A DNA stretch of 64,000 bases from Deinococcus arcticus (GCF_003028415.1 NZ_PYSV01000002.1:1-64000), one strand, 5' to 3'. Counted from the stretch's first letter, positions 13,195 through 24,497 are shown. Notes: generated by a model from the sequence alone, not told the origin. Translations and numbers: made by a program.

Positions 13195-14082
13195 CTATGG
13201 CCCCAGCGCCCCGGCAAGGGCCGGGGACAGGTGCGGCAATTCGGGAAAGACCACCCAGCCGGGCCAGCGGTAGGGGCGGTGAACACGCAGGTCGCCGGAG
13301 GGGGGCGGGGCAGGCACCCAGGGGGTGAGCTTGCGGTGCTCGCCCGGGGTGAAGACGGCGGCGTAAGCCCGCATCCCGGGACGTACCCGTTCGGTCAGGT
13401 AAACCACCAGCAGCGGCGCACTGGGCCGCAGACTCAGGGGACGGGGCCGGCCGTGGCGGTCCTGAAAACAGCGCGTCACACTGGCCTGCACGCCGTCTAT
13501 CACGAAGCTGGCCGGCAATTCGGCGCGGCCCGGAATCAAGCTGGGTTTCCTGGCCCAGTAGCGCTGGTCGGCGCTGGCGCCCGAAAAGCCGCTGCCGGGG
13601 CGCAGGAACGAATCGGTTTGCAGGCCCCGGCAGTCCACCCGCACGGCAGGCGCAAAGGCGAAGAGCAGCACCCCGGCCCCCAGCAGCCAGGGCGCCGCCG
13701 GACTGGCCCGCAGCGAGGCAGGCGCGCTGCGGGCCAGCCGCCACGCCAGGGTGCCCAGCAGCCCAGCGGCGACGGCCCCCACCCCCAGCAGCGCCAGCGC
13801 GCCGTTCAGGCCGATAGGCAGGGGATTGTGGGGCGAGCGCACCATGCCCACCAGCAGCAGGCCGCCGCCCAGCAGCCACAGTCCCCCGGCCGTCAGCACC
13901 AGCAGGGCCAGGACACGCAGAAAGCCGGCCACGCCCCGGGCCCCGCTGGCCCCGGCCGCCAGTGCCAATGCTGCGCCAAACACCACCGCCAGCACGGCGC
14001 CCCCCGGCAGCCCAAACAGGCCCCAGCCCAGCCCGTAGCCCAGTGGCAGGGCCAGCAGGGGGAACAGGAAGGCGCGGCGCAT
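13195..14082 (-). CDS. integral membrane hypothetical protein
   Basis: 295 residues, MRRAFLFPLLALPLGYGLGWG onward. The first about 150 residues are four or five hydrophobic segments rich in alanine and leucine, followed by a polar domain with two cysteines (VDCRGLQTDSF, VTRCFQDRHG) probably outside the membrane. No family recognised. The start at 14082 is chosen because TATGCT (complement of 14090-14095) is 7 nt upstream; an ATG at 14094 overlaps that hexamer. It ends 5 bp from the convergent P450 stop. Confidence 0.7.
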   Translation of the reverse strand: MRRAFLFPLLALPLGYGLGWGLFGLPGGAVLAVVFGAALALAAGASGARGVAGFLRVLALLVLTAGGLWLLGGGLLLVGMVRSPHNPLPIGLNGALALLGVGAVAAGLLGTLAWRLARSAPASLRASPAAPWLLGAGVLLFAFAPAVRVDCRGLQTDSFLRPGSGFSGASADQRYWARKPSLIPGRAELPASFVIDGVQASVTRCFQDRHGRPRPLSLRPSAPLLVVYLTERVRPGMRAYAAVFTPGEHRKLTPWVPAPPPSGDLRVHRPYRWPGWVVFPELPHLSPALAGALGP

Positions 14083-14221
14083 CTGCCGCAGCATAAGAGG
14101 AACGGCCTTGCTGCGCGTATGGAGTTGACCACTCGGCCAGAGCTGCGCGGCGCCCGGGGTACCTCATCACCGTTGTCGGAGCGCTCCAGTAGACGCTTTT
14201 TTCCAGCGCCTTGATCCTTCA

Positions 14222-14368
14222 TCCGGGCCGCCTCTGCTGCCAAAGCCTCCTGGGAAGCGCGCAGGGGTGCTGTTCCATCGCTGCAGCTCCGTCTTCTGTC
14301 GTCTTTGCTCTGCGGCGCAGCGCTGCGCGTATGCTCACCCCTTGCCCGCAGCTCACCTGAGTTCCGTC
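14222..14368 (+). mobile_element. small TNA-flanked element, family 3 (147 bp)
   Basis: Non-coding element beginning TCCGGGCC and ending GAGTTCCGTC, flanked by TCA at 14219-14221 and 14369-14371. Its right half matches the element at 61970-62094 (shared TTCCATCGCTG and CTCACCTGAGTTCCGT). The right-hand TCA is also the left flank of the next element, so the two sit in tandem. Confidence 0.65.
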
Positions 14369-14371
14369 TCA

Positions 14372-14549
14372 TACGGACTGCCGTCCATTTCCGTAACATC
14401 CGGGAAGAAGGGGGATGTTCCCCGCCTTCGGCGCTGCTCCAGCCCAATTCCCGGAAATCCGCATTTGTTCCTTCTCTGCTCCGCAGCTCTTCGAGTCCCT
14501 CCGGTCGAAAAAATTCCGGAACACATGACGGAATTTTTCGGAAGCCGTC
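14372..14549 (+). mobile_element. small TNA-flanked element, family 1 (178 bp)
   Basis: Begins TACGGACTGCCGTCC, ends TTTCGGAAGCCGTC, with TCA on both sides (14369-14371, 14550-14552). Near its right end it has a hairpin with AAAAAATTCCG pairing with CGGAATTTTT. It encodes nothing. Copies of the same family occur at 18616, 44670, 44812, 51956, 52138, 59741 and 63499. Confidence 0.8.
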
Positions 14550-14613
14550 TCAGCGGGGGTTCTGTCCTGGTCCTCTCCCATGCTGGAACCCGGCGCGTGG
14601 CGCCGCAGCGGAA

Positions 14614-14635
14614 AGGGGCCCCCGGAGGCGCCCCT
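14614..14635 (-). terminator. Rho-independent terminator of CoA-transferase gene
   Basis: On the minus strand AGGGGC and GCCCCT form a stem with a GC-rich loop followed by TTT, 19 bp after the stop codon. Confidence 0.5.
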
Positions 14636-14653
14636 GATCGGCCCTCCCTGCGT

Positions 14654-15283
14654 TTACGCCAAGACGGGCGCGCCGGTCCTGGCCTGCAACTCTTCCAGGC
14701 TCACGCCGGGAGCCAGTTCCACCAGTTTCAAGCCCTCAGGGGTCACGTCCAGCACGCCCAGATCGGTGATAATCCGGTTCACCACGGCCTTGCCGGTCAG
14801 GGGCAGGGTGCATTCGCGCAGAATCTTGTGGGCGTCGCCTTTGGCGGTGTGTTCCATCAGCACCACCACGCGCTGCACGCCGGCCACGAGGTCCATGGCG
14901 CCGCCCATGCCCTTGACCATCTTGCCGGGAATCATCCAGTTGGCCAGGTCACCGTGTTCGCTCACCTGCATGGCGCCCAGAATGGCGAGGTTCACGTGCC
15001 CGCCCCGGATCATGGCAAAGGAATCCGCGCTGGAAAAGAAACTGGCGCCGGGCAGGGCCGTGACCGTCTGCTTGCCCGCGTTGATCAGGTCCGGGTCCAC
15101 CTCGGCCTCGGTGGGAAAGGGGCCAATGCCCAGCAGGCCGTTTTCGCTCTGCAGCATCACCGACACCCCTTCAGGAATGTGGTTGGCCACCAGCGTGGGC
15201 AGGCCGATGCCCAGGTTCACGTAATAGCCGTCACTCAGTTCGCGCGCGGCGCGGGCCGCCATCTCGTCTCGGGTCCAGGGCAT
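14654..15283 (-). CDS. 3-oxoacid CoA-transferase subunit B
   Basis: 209 residues, the usual size of a separate B subunit. The catalytic-glutamate region [12 protein letters not shown] is intact, and [17 protein letters not shown] is the typical N-terminal block. The enzyme moves CoA between succinyl-CoA or acetyl-CoA and a 3-oxoacid. Start at 15283 from AAGGAGG 6 nt upstream. The A subunit normally encoded directly beside it is absent: the upstream neighbour, 71 bp away, is the NMN adenylyltransferase gene and downstream are only repeats. It must pair with an A subunit encoded elsewhere. Confidence 0.88.
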   Translation of the reverse strand: MPWTRDEMAARAARELSDGYYVNLGIGLPTLVANHIPEGVSVMLQSENGLLGIGPFPTEAEVDPDLINAGKQTVTALPGASFFSSADSFAMIRGGHVNLAILGAMQVSEHGDLANWMIPGKMVKGMGGAMDLVAGVQRVVVLMEHTAKGDAHKILRECTLPLTGKAVVNRIITDLGVLDVTPEGLKLVELAPGVSLEELQARTGAPVLA

Positions 15284-15354
15284 AGAGGCCTCCTTGGGGC
15301 ACAGGGTTCGGGGTGGAAATCCGCTGGCAGCTTGCGGCGCCGCGCAGGGAAGTG

Positions 15355-16269
15355 TCAAGCCGGGACGGGCGCCGCGTCCAGGCCCAGGCGGCGCAGGATG
15401 ACCGCGTGGTCCTCGAAAAAGGCGTGCGGGCGCTGCAGGGCGCGGTCCAGCAACATGGGCCGGGTGCCGGGGAGCGGCGCTGTCACCGGCACCACATGGG
15501 CCACCGCCGGCCACCCCAGCGACCGGCCCGGGTGGTCGAAGACGGCCGCCGCTGAGGGGGTCGCAGCCCCCGGGGACTGCATTTCTCCCGGCAGCGCCAG
15601 CAGCCCCGCGCCGATAGGCCCCGGGCGGCGCCCCAGCCAAATGCGCGCGGTTCCGCCCGCGCCCGCGTGGTCCACGAACAGGCGCAGCACCTCATGGCGG
15701 GGATCAGATCCACGCAGGGCCGCCTGCTCGGCCTGCACCGCCTGGAACTCGGCCTGCAGGCGTGCGAAAGCCGGGCCAGCCCGGAACGCCTGCAAAAAGG
15801 CGGCCACCGGGATCGGGGTCCAGTCCGCAAGGGCCCTGCCCTCAAACAGGGCGGCCCGCAGCGCCGTAGCGTTCAGGGCGCCCCGGGCGGGCACTGGACT
15901 CAGGCGCCACTCGGGAAACCAGCGCAGGTAGGCGCTACTGGCGTCCTTTTCGAAGCCGGTCAGCACCACCTCGGCGGCCCCGGTGAGCCGGGCCACGCCC
16001 TCCACCTCGGCGCGCACCCGGGCGGCCCAGCGCGCGGCGTCGAACTCATCGGGCAGGGGGCGCAGGTGCAGCCCGCGCCGGGGCACCCCCTGGGCGGCCA
16101 GGGCGCGGCGAATCAGGCGGGCACGCTCGGCAGCGGTCCAGGGGTTTTTATGGCTGCGGGCCAGATTGGCGCTGCCCAGCAGCACCAGCAGCTGCCCGTG
16201 GCTGGCCAGCGCCGCGCGCATGGTGTGCAGGTGCGCGGCGTGCGGCGGCTGAAAGCGCCCGATATACAC
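15355..16269 (-). CDS. nadM: NMN adenylyltransferase fused to a degenerate Nudix domain
   Basis: 304 residues. The N-terminal half is a nucleotidyltransferase: [16 protein letters not shown] (the GRFxPxHxxH ATP site, residues 2-16) and [17 protein letters not shown]. This joins ATP and nicotinamide mononucleotide to give NAD. The C-terminal half aligns with the Nudix (ADP-ribose pyrophosphatase) domain of NadM-Nudix fusions but the Nudix box has lost its REXXEE core: after GLLALPGEM it runs [18 protein letters not shown]-ribose hydrolysis is therefore unlikely. Start GTG 16269 follows the transporter stop by 29 bp with no clear Shine-Dalgarno, suggesting coupling. Confidence 0.85.
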   Translation of the reverse strand: MYIGRFQPPHAAHLHTMRAALASHGQLLVLLGSANLARSHKNPWTAAERARLIRRALAAQGVPRRGLHLRPLPDEFDAARWAARVRAEVEGVARLTGAAEVVLTGFEKDASSAYLRWFPEWRLSPVPARGALNATALRAALFEGRALADWTPIPVAAFLQAFRAGPAFARLQAEFQAVQAEQAALRGSDPRHEVLRLFVDHAGAGGTARIWLGRRPGPIGAGLLALPGEMQSPGAATPSAAAVFDHPGRSLGWPAVAHVVPVTAPLPGTRPMLLDRALQRPHAFFEDHAVILRRLGLDAAPVPA

Positions 16270-16298
16270 CGCCAGCGTTCCGCCTGACCGCGCCGCGT

Positions 16299-17693
16299 TC
16301 AGTGCCGCTCTCCGTCCGGCAGGGGGCAGCCGCGCGTTTCGATGCCAATGCCCCAGATGCACCCGGCCGAGATGATAAAGGCGGCGGCAAACACGGTGAG
16401 CGCCTGCCCCAGGTGGCCGCCCAGCAGCGCGGCGGCGGCCAGGGGCGAGAGCACACTGGCCAGGCGCCCAAACGCACTCACCATACCCATGCCCCCGGCG
16501 CGCAGTGGGGTGGGGAACAGTTCGGGGGTGTAGGCGTACAGCGCGCCCCAGCCGCCCAGCAGCGACGCCGAGAGCAGCGCGGAGGTGAGCAGCACCCCCA
16601 CTGCCGACTCGCCGGCCAGCAGAAACAGGTAGGCCCCCGCCGCGCTGGCCAGCATGAAGCCCATCAGCGTCACGCGCCGTCCCACCCACTCAATCAGCAG
16701 CGAGGCCAGCAGATAGCCCGGAATCTGGGCAATGGCCAGAATCATGGCGGTGCGGTAGGTTTCCCCCAGGTCCACCCCGTGGGTGCGCAGGTAGGCCGGT
16801 AACCACGAGAAGATGCCGTAGTAGCCCAGGCTCATGCCAAACCACGCGCCCGCCAGCAGAAAGGTGCGGTCGCGCCACCCCGGGCCCAGCAGGTCGCGGT
16901 GGCGGGCCGCCGCTGCACCGGGAGGCGCGGGGCTCAGGGGGGCGGTGGGCAGGGCGCGGCGGTTGACCCGGGCCACCACCGTCAGGGCCGCGCGGGCCTC
17001 GTCCAGACGGCCGCGCACCTGCAGCCAGTAGGGCGAATCCGGTACGCCGGCACGCACCAGCAGGCCCACCACTCCTGGCAGGGCGGCCAGGGCCAGCAGC
17101 CAGCGCCAGCCCGCTTCGGGGGGCAGCAGCGCGCTCAGGCCGTAGGCCAGCGCCGCCAGCGCCAGGGTCCCCACCGCCCAGAAACTTTCCAGCAGCACCA
17201 GAAAGCGCCCGCGCCGCGCCGGGGGCAGAAATTCCGAGAGCAGCGAGTAATCCACCGGCATGGTGCCGCCCACCGCAAACCCCGTGAGCACCCGGGCCAC
17301 AAACAGCACCTCCACGCTGGGCGACAGCGCCCCCAGCAGGCCGAACACCACCCCCAGCACCGTGGTGGTCAGAAAGACCGGGCGGCGGCCCAGGCGGTCG
17401 GCCAGCAGGCCCCAGAAGGGCGCGCCCAGCAGCATGCCAAGAAAGGTGGCCATCAGGAGCGGCACGGGGCTGCCCGGCAGACCCAGATCGGCGGTGATGC
17501 CGCGCAGGGCAAAGCCCATGACCAGCACCTCCATGGCCGCCGCCGCGAAGGTGAGGCCGCAGATCAGCAGCAGCCGCACCTGAAAGCGGCCGGTGCCCAG
17601 GGCGGCCAGGGCGCTGTCCACGCTCTGGGTGCCGGGCGGGGGCGCGGGCGCAGCGTGGGCCGGCAGGCGCAATCGGGTGGGCGGCTCGGTCAC
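16299..17693 (-). CDS. MFS transporter, possible niacin carrier (NiaP-like)
   Basis: 464 residues with about 12 membrane segments. The MFS signature between TM2 and TM3 is present ([17 protein letters not shown]) and repeated in the second half ([12 protein letters not shown]). It belongs to the sugar-porter/AAHS-like branch, which contains the niacin transporter NiaP. Its neighbours, nadM downstream and divergent nadE, make uptake of a pyridine precursor the best guess; this is context inference. Start GTG 17693 has TACACT (complement of 17701-17706) 7 nt upstream, so the mRNA is probably leaderless. Confidence 0.82.
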   Translation of the reverse strand: MTEPPTRLRLPAHAAPAPPPGTQSVDSALAALGTGRFQVRLLLICGLTFAAAAMEVLVMGFALRGITADLGLPGSPVPLLMATFLGMLLGAPFWGLLADRLGRRPVFLTTTVLGVVFGLLGALSPSVEVLFVARVLTGFAVGGTMPVDYSLLSEFLPPARRGRFLVLLESFWAVGTLALAALAYGLSALLPPEAGWRWLLALAALPGVVGLLVRAGVPDSPYWLQVRGRLDEARAALTVVARVNRRALPTAPLSPAPPGAAAARHRDLLGPGWRDRTFLLAGAWFGMSLGYYGIFSWLPAYLRTHGVDLGETYRTAMILAIAQIPGYLLASLLIEWVGRRVTLMGFMLASAAGAYLFLLAGESAVGVLLTSALLSASLLGGWGALYAYTPELFPTPLRAGGMGMVSAFGRLASVLSPLAAAALLGGHLGQALTVFAAAFIISAGCIWGIGIETRGCPLPDGERH

Positions 17694-17748
17694 GCCCTCC
17701 AGTGTAGGCGCCCCGGGGGCCCCAAGAACGCCGTGCCATACTGCGCCC
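17694..17748. promoter_or_regulatory. divergent leaderless promoters, MFS and nadE
   Basis: Two -10 hexamers face outward in a 55-bp gap: TACACT on the minus strand (17701-17706), 7 nt from the transporter GTG, and CATACT on the plus strand (17737-17742), 6 nt from the nadE GTG. The shared region could allow joint control of NAD genes. Confidence 0.5.
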
Positions 17749-18576
17749 GTGGTCAGTTTGAGGGACAGCATTCGGCGTGAACTGGGGGTGCAGCCGGCCA
17801 TCACCCCGGCCGCCGAGGTGGAGCGGCGCGTGGCGTTTCTGTGCGCCTACCTGCAGGCCTCGGGCACCCGGGGCTTCGTGCTGGGCATCAGTGGCGGGCA
17901 GGACAGCACGCTGGCCGGGCGCCTGTGCCAGCTGGCCGCCCAGCGGCTGCGGGCCGGGGGCGCAGCTGCCCAGTTCGTGGCGGTGCGCCAGCCCTACGGC
18001 GTGCAGGCCGACGAGGCCGACGCGGCGCGGGCCCTGGCGTTTATTCAGCCCGACCGCACGGCGACCGTGAACATCCAGGCGGCGGCCGACGCGGCGGCGC
18101 AGGCGGCGGGCGCGGCCCTGGGCACGCCGCTGCGCGACTTCGTGCGCGGCAACGTGAAGGCCCGGCTGCGCATGGTGACCCAGTACGCGCTGGCCGGGCA
18201 GGAGGGCCTGCTGGTGGTGGGCACTGACCACGCCGCCGAGGCCCTGACCGGCTTTTTCACCAAGTACGGCGACGGCGGCGTGGACGTGACCCCGCTAAGC
18301 GGCCTGACCAAACGCCAGGGCGCGGCGCTGCTGGCGTCCCTGGGCGCCCCGCCTGAAACCTGGCAGAAGGTCCCCACCGCCGACCTGGAAGACGACCGCC
18401 CCGGCCTGCCCGACGAGGCCGCCCTGGGCGTAACCTACGCGCAGATTGACGACTACCTGGAGGGCCAGCCAGTGCCGGATGAGGTGGCCGCGCGACTGGA
18501 AGAGCTGTACCGCGCCACCCGCCACAAGCGCGCGCAGCCGGTGTCACCCCTTGATGACTGGTGGCAGGCAGAGTAG
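17749..18576 (+). CDS. nadE: ammonia-dependent NAD synthetase
   Basis: 275 residues, the standard length of the short, ammonia-using NadE (no glutaminase domain). The P-loop-like pyrophosphatase motif ISGGQDST is at about residues 48-55, and the C-terminal half has [20 protein letters not shown] and [17 protein letters not shown], all canonical. It amidates nicotinate adenine dinucleotide to NAD in the cytoplasm, the last step for the nadB/nadC/nadA route encoded at 55.7-59.2 kb. Start is GTG 17749 from the close -10. Confidence 0.93.
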   Translation: MVSLRDSIRRELGVQPAITPAAEVERRVAFLCAYLQASGTRGFVLGISGGQDSTLAGRLCQLAAQRLRAGGAAAQFVAVRQPYGVQADEADAARALAFIQPDRTATVNIQAAADAAAQAAGAALGTPLRDFVRGNVKARLRMVTQYALAGQEGLLVVGTDHAAEALTGFFTKYGDGGVDVTPLSGLTKRQGAALLASLGAPPETWQKVPTADLEDDRPGLPDEAALGVTYAQIDDYLEGQPVPDEVAARLEELYRATRHKRAQPVSPLDDWWQAE

Positions 18577-18615
18577 GCGCCAGAGAGGGGGCAGGGACCC
18601 CCGCGAGCACGTTCA

Positions 18616-18791
18616 TACGGCCGTCCGTCCATGTCCGTCACCTCCGGGAAGAAGGGGATGTTCCCCGCCTTCGGCTGGGGGCGATCCACTTCCCGGACAT
18701 CCGTCCCTGTTCCTGATGTGCTCCGCAGCGCTGCGAGTCCCTCTGGTCGGAACAATTCCGTCATGGGGTACGGCATTGTTCGGAACTCGGA
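18616..18791 (+). mobile_element. small TNA-flanked element, family 1 (176 bp)
   Basis: Begins TACGGCCGTCCGTCC and ends GTTCGGAACTCGGA, flanked by TCA at 18613-18615 and 18792-18794. The right-hand hairpin reads GAACAATTCCGT...ACGGCATTGTTC. It lies between convergent nadE and the Ctp protease gene. Confidence 0.78.
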
Positions 18792-18802
18792 TCACTCCTG
18801 CA

Positions 18803-18832
18803 AAAGAGCGGCCCCCTTCGGAGCCGCTCTTT
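18803..18832 (-). terminator. terminator of Ctp protease gene
   Basis: AAAGAGCGGC and GCCGCTCTTT form a 10-bp stem with a 10-nt loop, just after the stop; the stem ends in TTT on either strand. Confidence 0.7.
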
Positions 18833-18843
18833 CCGTGTTGCCT

Positions 18844-20160
<1,317 letters not shown>

Positions 20161-20167
20161 GCTGCGC

Positions 20168-20173
20168 AGGATA
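20168..20173 (-). promoter_or_regulatory. -10 element of Ctp protease gene, leaderless
   Basis: TATCCT on the minus strand, 7 nt before the GTG at 20160. Confidence 0.5.
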
Positions 20174-20241
20174 GTGCTTGAGCATGAGATCAAAGGGGGT
20201 GGCTGTTACAGGGGGGGTGGTTTGTGTTTTAGCTTGCGGGC

Positions 20242-20760
20242 GGCCCCACCCCCCCTGCCCCCCTACCCCAGAGGGGCAGGGGGGAGCGACGCTGCGCTGG
20301 GCAAGAGTTTTTACTGACGTTGGCGGGCTTGCCCTCTCCGGTCATGTGTCTGGCTTCGACGCCATCCTCCGCCCCAGCGCAATGGCCCGCGCGCTGCGCG
20401 CACGACGGCCTCGTCTGGACCCGGGCGGTAAGGGGGCAAGACACCTTGGTGCGGCCCAGAGGGTTCTACTTTGAACGGCAAAAGCAGCCGAAGCCGATGC
20501 TCCTGCTGCCTTTCAAAGTAGAACCTCGTGTCTTAAGCGTTCCCACCTCTCGCCCTTGACGAGGCAAGCAACGGAAGCCGTCGTGCGCGCAGCGCGCGGG
20601 CGTCCGGCGATGGGCGGAGAAAGGCGACGGCGTACGTCGCGGGGCGAAGGAAGGCCGCCCCACACCGTCAGTCAACGTTTGCCAGCGCAGCGTCGCTCCC
20701 CCCGTCCCCTCTGCTGCGCAGCTCTACGAGTCTGGGATGGGGGGCTGGGGGGGTGGGGCA
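20242..20760. repeat. 520-bp imperfect giant palindrome
   Basis: The whole intergenic block folds back on itself around 20493. Matching segments in inverted orientation: C-rich 20243-20269 with G-rich 20732-20759; 20280-20300 (GGGGGGAGCGACGCTGCGCT) with its complement near 20685-20704; a 25-bp exact match at about 20385-20409 and 20578-20602 (core CGCGCGCTGCGCGCACGACG); and a central perfect 14-bp arm GGTTCTACTTTGAA (20462-20475) with TTCAAAGTAGAACC (20512-20525). The right arm carries a 21-nt insertion CTGCGCAGCTCTACGAGTCT absent from the left. No gene is present. Confidence 0.75.
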
Positions 20761-20844
20761 ACGCCAGCAAATGAAATCGCCCAAACAGCCCCCCTCCCCC
20801 TTTCACCGTCCCCCCAATCATCCGGGCTATGCTGGGCCGCGAGC

Positions 20845-20898
20845 ATGACCAACCGCACCGCCTTGCCGCTGCGCCTCTCCTTGCGGGGTGCGGCGTGA
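20845..20898 (+). CDS. possible 17-codon leader ORF of ftsE
   Basis: ATG 20845 opens a short frame, MTNRTALPLRLSLRGAA, whose TGA stop overlaps the ftsE GTG as GTGA (20895-20898). A TATGCT hexamer at 20828-20833 lies 11 nt upstream of this ATG. Translation of this mini-ORF could feed ribosomes to ftsE. Unproven. Confidence 0.35.
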   Translation: MTNRTALPLRLSLRGAA

Positions 20899-21578
20899 TT
20901 GATTTCAAGAACGTTTCGCTGGAGTACCCGGTCACCCGGACCCTGGCCCTGGACGACGTGTCGCTGCACGTGGGCAAGGGCGAGTTCGTCTATCTGGTGG
21001 GCCATTCGGGGGCCGGAAAGAGCAGCTTCATGAGTCTGGTGCTCAAGCGGGCGTTGCCCAGCCGGGGCGAGGTCAAGGTGGCGGGCGAGCCGCTGGCGCG
21101 CTACCGGGGCCGCCGCACCGCCCTGCTGCGCCGCCGCATGGGCACCGTGTTTCAGGACAACCTGCTATTGCCGCACCTGAACGCCTACGACAACGTGGCC
21201 TTTGCCCTGCGCGTCACTGGCGTGCCGGGGCGCGAGTGGCCGCAGCGGGTGGGCGGGGCGCTGCGCACCGTGGGCCTGGAACACAAGAAATACGCCCTGC
21301 CCGTGCAGCTCTCGCAGGGCGAGCAGCAGCGGGTGGCCATTGCCCGCGCCATCGTGGGCAACCCGCCCCTGCTGCTGGCCGACGAGCCCACCGGCAACCT
21401 GGACCCCGACAACAGCCGCGAGGTGCTCAAAGTGCTGCAAAACGTCAACCTGCGCGGCACCACCGTCATTGTGGCCACCCACGCCCGCGACCTCGTGGAA
21501 ACCTTCCGCCACCGCACCCTGACCCTGCGCAAGGGCAAACTGGTGCGCGACGACCCGTACGGGGGGTATGCGCTGTGA
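20895..21578 (+). CDS. ftsE: cell division ATP-binding protein FtsE
   Basis: 227-residue ABC ATPase, standard FtsE length. Walker A GHSGAGKS (36-43), Q-loop VFQDNLLLPHLNAYDNVAFAL, signature LSQGEQQRVAIARAI and Walker B LLLADEPTGNLD are all intact. Together with FtsX it controls septal murein hydrolysis at the inner membrane. Start GTG 20895 is chosen from the beginning of homology (VIDFKNVSLEYP) with GGGGTG upstream; it overlaps a possible leader ORF. Followed by ftsX after a 103-bp spacer and then envC. Confidence 0.92.
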   Translation: MIDFKNVSLEYPVTRTLALDDVSLHVGKGEFVYLVGHSGAGKSSFMSLVLKRALPSRGEVKVAGEPLARYRGRRTALLRRRMGTVFQDNLLLPHLNAYDNVAFALRVTGVPGREWPQRVGGALRTVGLEHKKYALPVQLSQGEQQRVAIARAIVGNPPLLLADEPTGNLDPDNSREVLKVLQNVNLRGTTVIVATHARDLVETFRHRTLTLRKGKLVRDDPYGGYAL

Positions 21579-21588
21579 AGGGGATGAG

Positions 21589-21672
21589 GGCCCATAGCCA
21601 ATGGCAGATGGCACATGGCAGCGCTTCAGCCCCGATCACGGGCCATCTGCTATCGGCCATCTGCGCCGCCGG
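21589..21672 (+). repeat. GCAGATGGC / GCCATCTGC repeats between ftsE and ftsX
   Basis: The spacer has GGCAGATGGC and GGCACATGGC in the first half and GGCCATCTGC twice in the second, forming a possible hairpin that ends close to the ftsX Shine-Dalgarno. The spacing is unusual because ftsE and ftsX commonly overlap. Confidence 0.5.
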
Positions 21673-21681
21673 AGGCGGCCA

Positions 21682-22541
<860 letters not shown>

Positions 22542-22545
<4 letters not shown>

Positions 22546-24032
22546 CCCGGCGGGCCCGCGCGGGGGCGCTGCTGGCGGTGGCCCTGCTGTGCGGCGTGCC
22601 TCAGGCCGGACTGGCGCAGACCACCAGCGAGCGGCTGCAGACCCTGGAGCGCGAACTGCAGCAGCAGCGCGAACTCAACGCCCAGAAGGCGGCGCAGATT
22701 GAGCAGGCGCGGCGGGCCATTGCCAGCCTCAGCGCGCAGCAGCGCCAGACCCTGGGCCGCCTGGACGAGCTGACCCGCCGCGCCGGGGGGCTGGAAAACG
22801 AACTGGCCACCGCCACGGCCCGCGTGGCCCTGGCGGAACGGGCCCTGGCCGACACCGGCAGCCAGCTCAAGGTGACCCAGGCGCGGGTGGAACGCCTGCA
22901 GGGCGACGTGCGCCAGATTCTGCGCGCGCAGTACCGGGACCGCTCCGGGCGCTACCTGCAGCTGCTGTCGCAGTCGCGCAGCCTGTCGGACCTGCTCATC
23001 CGGCTGCAGTACGCCAACCGCGCGGGCGAGTACAACACCCGCGTGATCGAGACGCTGGCGGCCGACGTGCAGGTGCTGCGCGAGCAACGCGACCTGCAGA
23101 CCCGGCAGGCCCGGGAACTGCGGGCCCTGCAGGTGCAGCGGCAGGCCAAACTGCGCGACCTGCAGGCCCGGCGCACCGAGCAGAACACCCTCCTGTCGCA
23201 GCTGCGCAGCAGCGAGCAGGGCCAGCGCACCCTGGCCGCTCAGCGGCAGGCCGAACAGGCGCTGGCCGCGCGCACCATTGACCAGCTGGTGGGCCAGGTG
23301 CAGGCCGAGCAGGCCCGATTGGAAGCCGAGCGCCAGCGCCGCCTGGAAGAGGAGCGCCGCCGCCGCGAGGCCGAGGCCCGGCGCATCCGCGAAGAACAGG
23401 AGCGGGCCCGGCAGGAGGCGGCCCGGCTGGCCCGCATCCGTGCCGAGCAGGAGCGGCTGGCCCGCGAGCGTCAGGCCGCCGCCGAGCGCGCCCAGGCCGA
23501 GCGTGCCGCCGCCAGCCGCGTGGCCGCCGAGCGCGCCGCTGCCCAGCAGGCGCAGCAGCGCCTGACCCAGCAGCGCCAGCGTGAGGCCCAGTTGCAGCAG
23601 GAACGCGCCGCCCTGCAGCAGCGCCAGCAGCAGGTGCAGGCCCAGCAGCAACAGGTAGAGGTGCAGCTGGCCCCGCTGCCCCCAGCAGCCGGGCCGCTGG
23701 GCTTTCCGCTGCCGGGTGGGCGGGTCAGCGCGCCGTTCGGCAGCGGGGGATCGCCGTGGGTGGTGCTCTCGGGCGCCACGCAGGTGGTGGCAGCCCAGGA
23801 CGGCAACGTGCTGACCTCCACCTTCTATGCCTCGCTGGGCGGGGTGGTGCTGGTGGATCACGGCGCCCTGGTCACGGTGTACCTGGGCCTGCGCGAGAAA
23901 TTCGTGAACACAGGCGACCGGGTGAGCCGGGGCACGCCGCTGGGCACAGTGGGCGGCAGCTCGATTATTGGCCCCGATAGTATGGCCTTTCAGCTGCGGC
24001 GCGGGCAGGACGTGATCGCGCCGCCCTTCTGA
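22542..24032 (+). CDS. envC: EnvC-like murein hydrolase activator (degenerate LytM)
   Basis: 496 residues with a signal peptide (ALLAVALLCGVPQAGLAQ), a very long coiled coil (about residues 28-380, rich in glutamine, arginine and alanine, with two halves separated at the RTIDQLVGQ region) and a C-terminal LytM/M23 domain starting FPLPGGRVSAPFG. In active M23 enzymes the second zinc site is HxH; here the equivalent is VYLGL after VLVDHG, so a ligand histidine is missing. That is the EnvC/NlpD pattern: an activator of amidases, not an enzyme. Operon with ftsEX supports FtsEX-EnvC control of septal splitting. Confidence 0.88.
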
Positions 24033-24229
24033 TCCCCAGCTCAACCCAGCGGGACGAGGCCCCGAGGCACTGGGGGGCGGGCCTGGGGAGATAGGACCTT
24101 GCCGCCGGACAGCGCTTTTGCTACTCTTTTTCGGTGCGCACCCCGGTTGGCTGCTGACGGGCGCATGACCCCCGTGATCCTAGCGGGCGCTGTACCCTCA
24201 AAACACACCCAATTCCGAGGTTGTCTGTC

Positions 24230-24478
24230 ATGGTTAAAATCCGCCTGTCCCGCTTTGGTTCCACCCATAACCCCCACTACCGCATCGTGGTCACCGATGC
24301 CCGCCGCCCCCGCGACGGCGGTTACATCGAGAACCTGGGGTACTACGACCCCCGCAAGACCACCGAAAACTACCTGAAGGTGGACGCCGAGCGCGCCGCC
24401 CACTGGATTGCCCAGGGCGCCCAGCCCACCAACACCGCCCGCCGCCTGCTCAAGAGCCAGGGCGTCAAGGTCGCTTAA
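24230..24478 (+). CDS. rpsP: 30S ribosomal protein bS16
   Basis: 82 residues, [21 protein letters not shown] at the N terminus, which is diagnostic of bS16. It binds 16S rRNA during assembly of the small subunit. An in-frame ATG 9 nt upstream is possible, but homology begins at 24230. Followed by a strong terminator, then khpA-rimM-trmD, the usual bacterial order. Confidence 0.96.
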   Translation: MVKIRLSRFGSTHNPHYRIVVTDARRPRDGGYIENLGYYDPRKTTENYLKVDAERAAHWIAQGAQPTNTARRLLKSQGVKVA

Positions 24479-24497
24479 GCGATTTTCTACGCCCCGG

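Noticed and set aside
14372..14549. Family 1 elements as protein-coding fragments
   Set aside because: Short frames cross each copy, but frame, length and sequence differ between copies while ends and hairpins are kept; this indicates non-coding elements.
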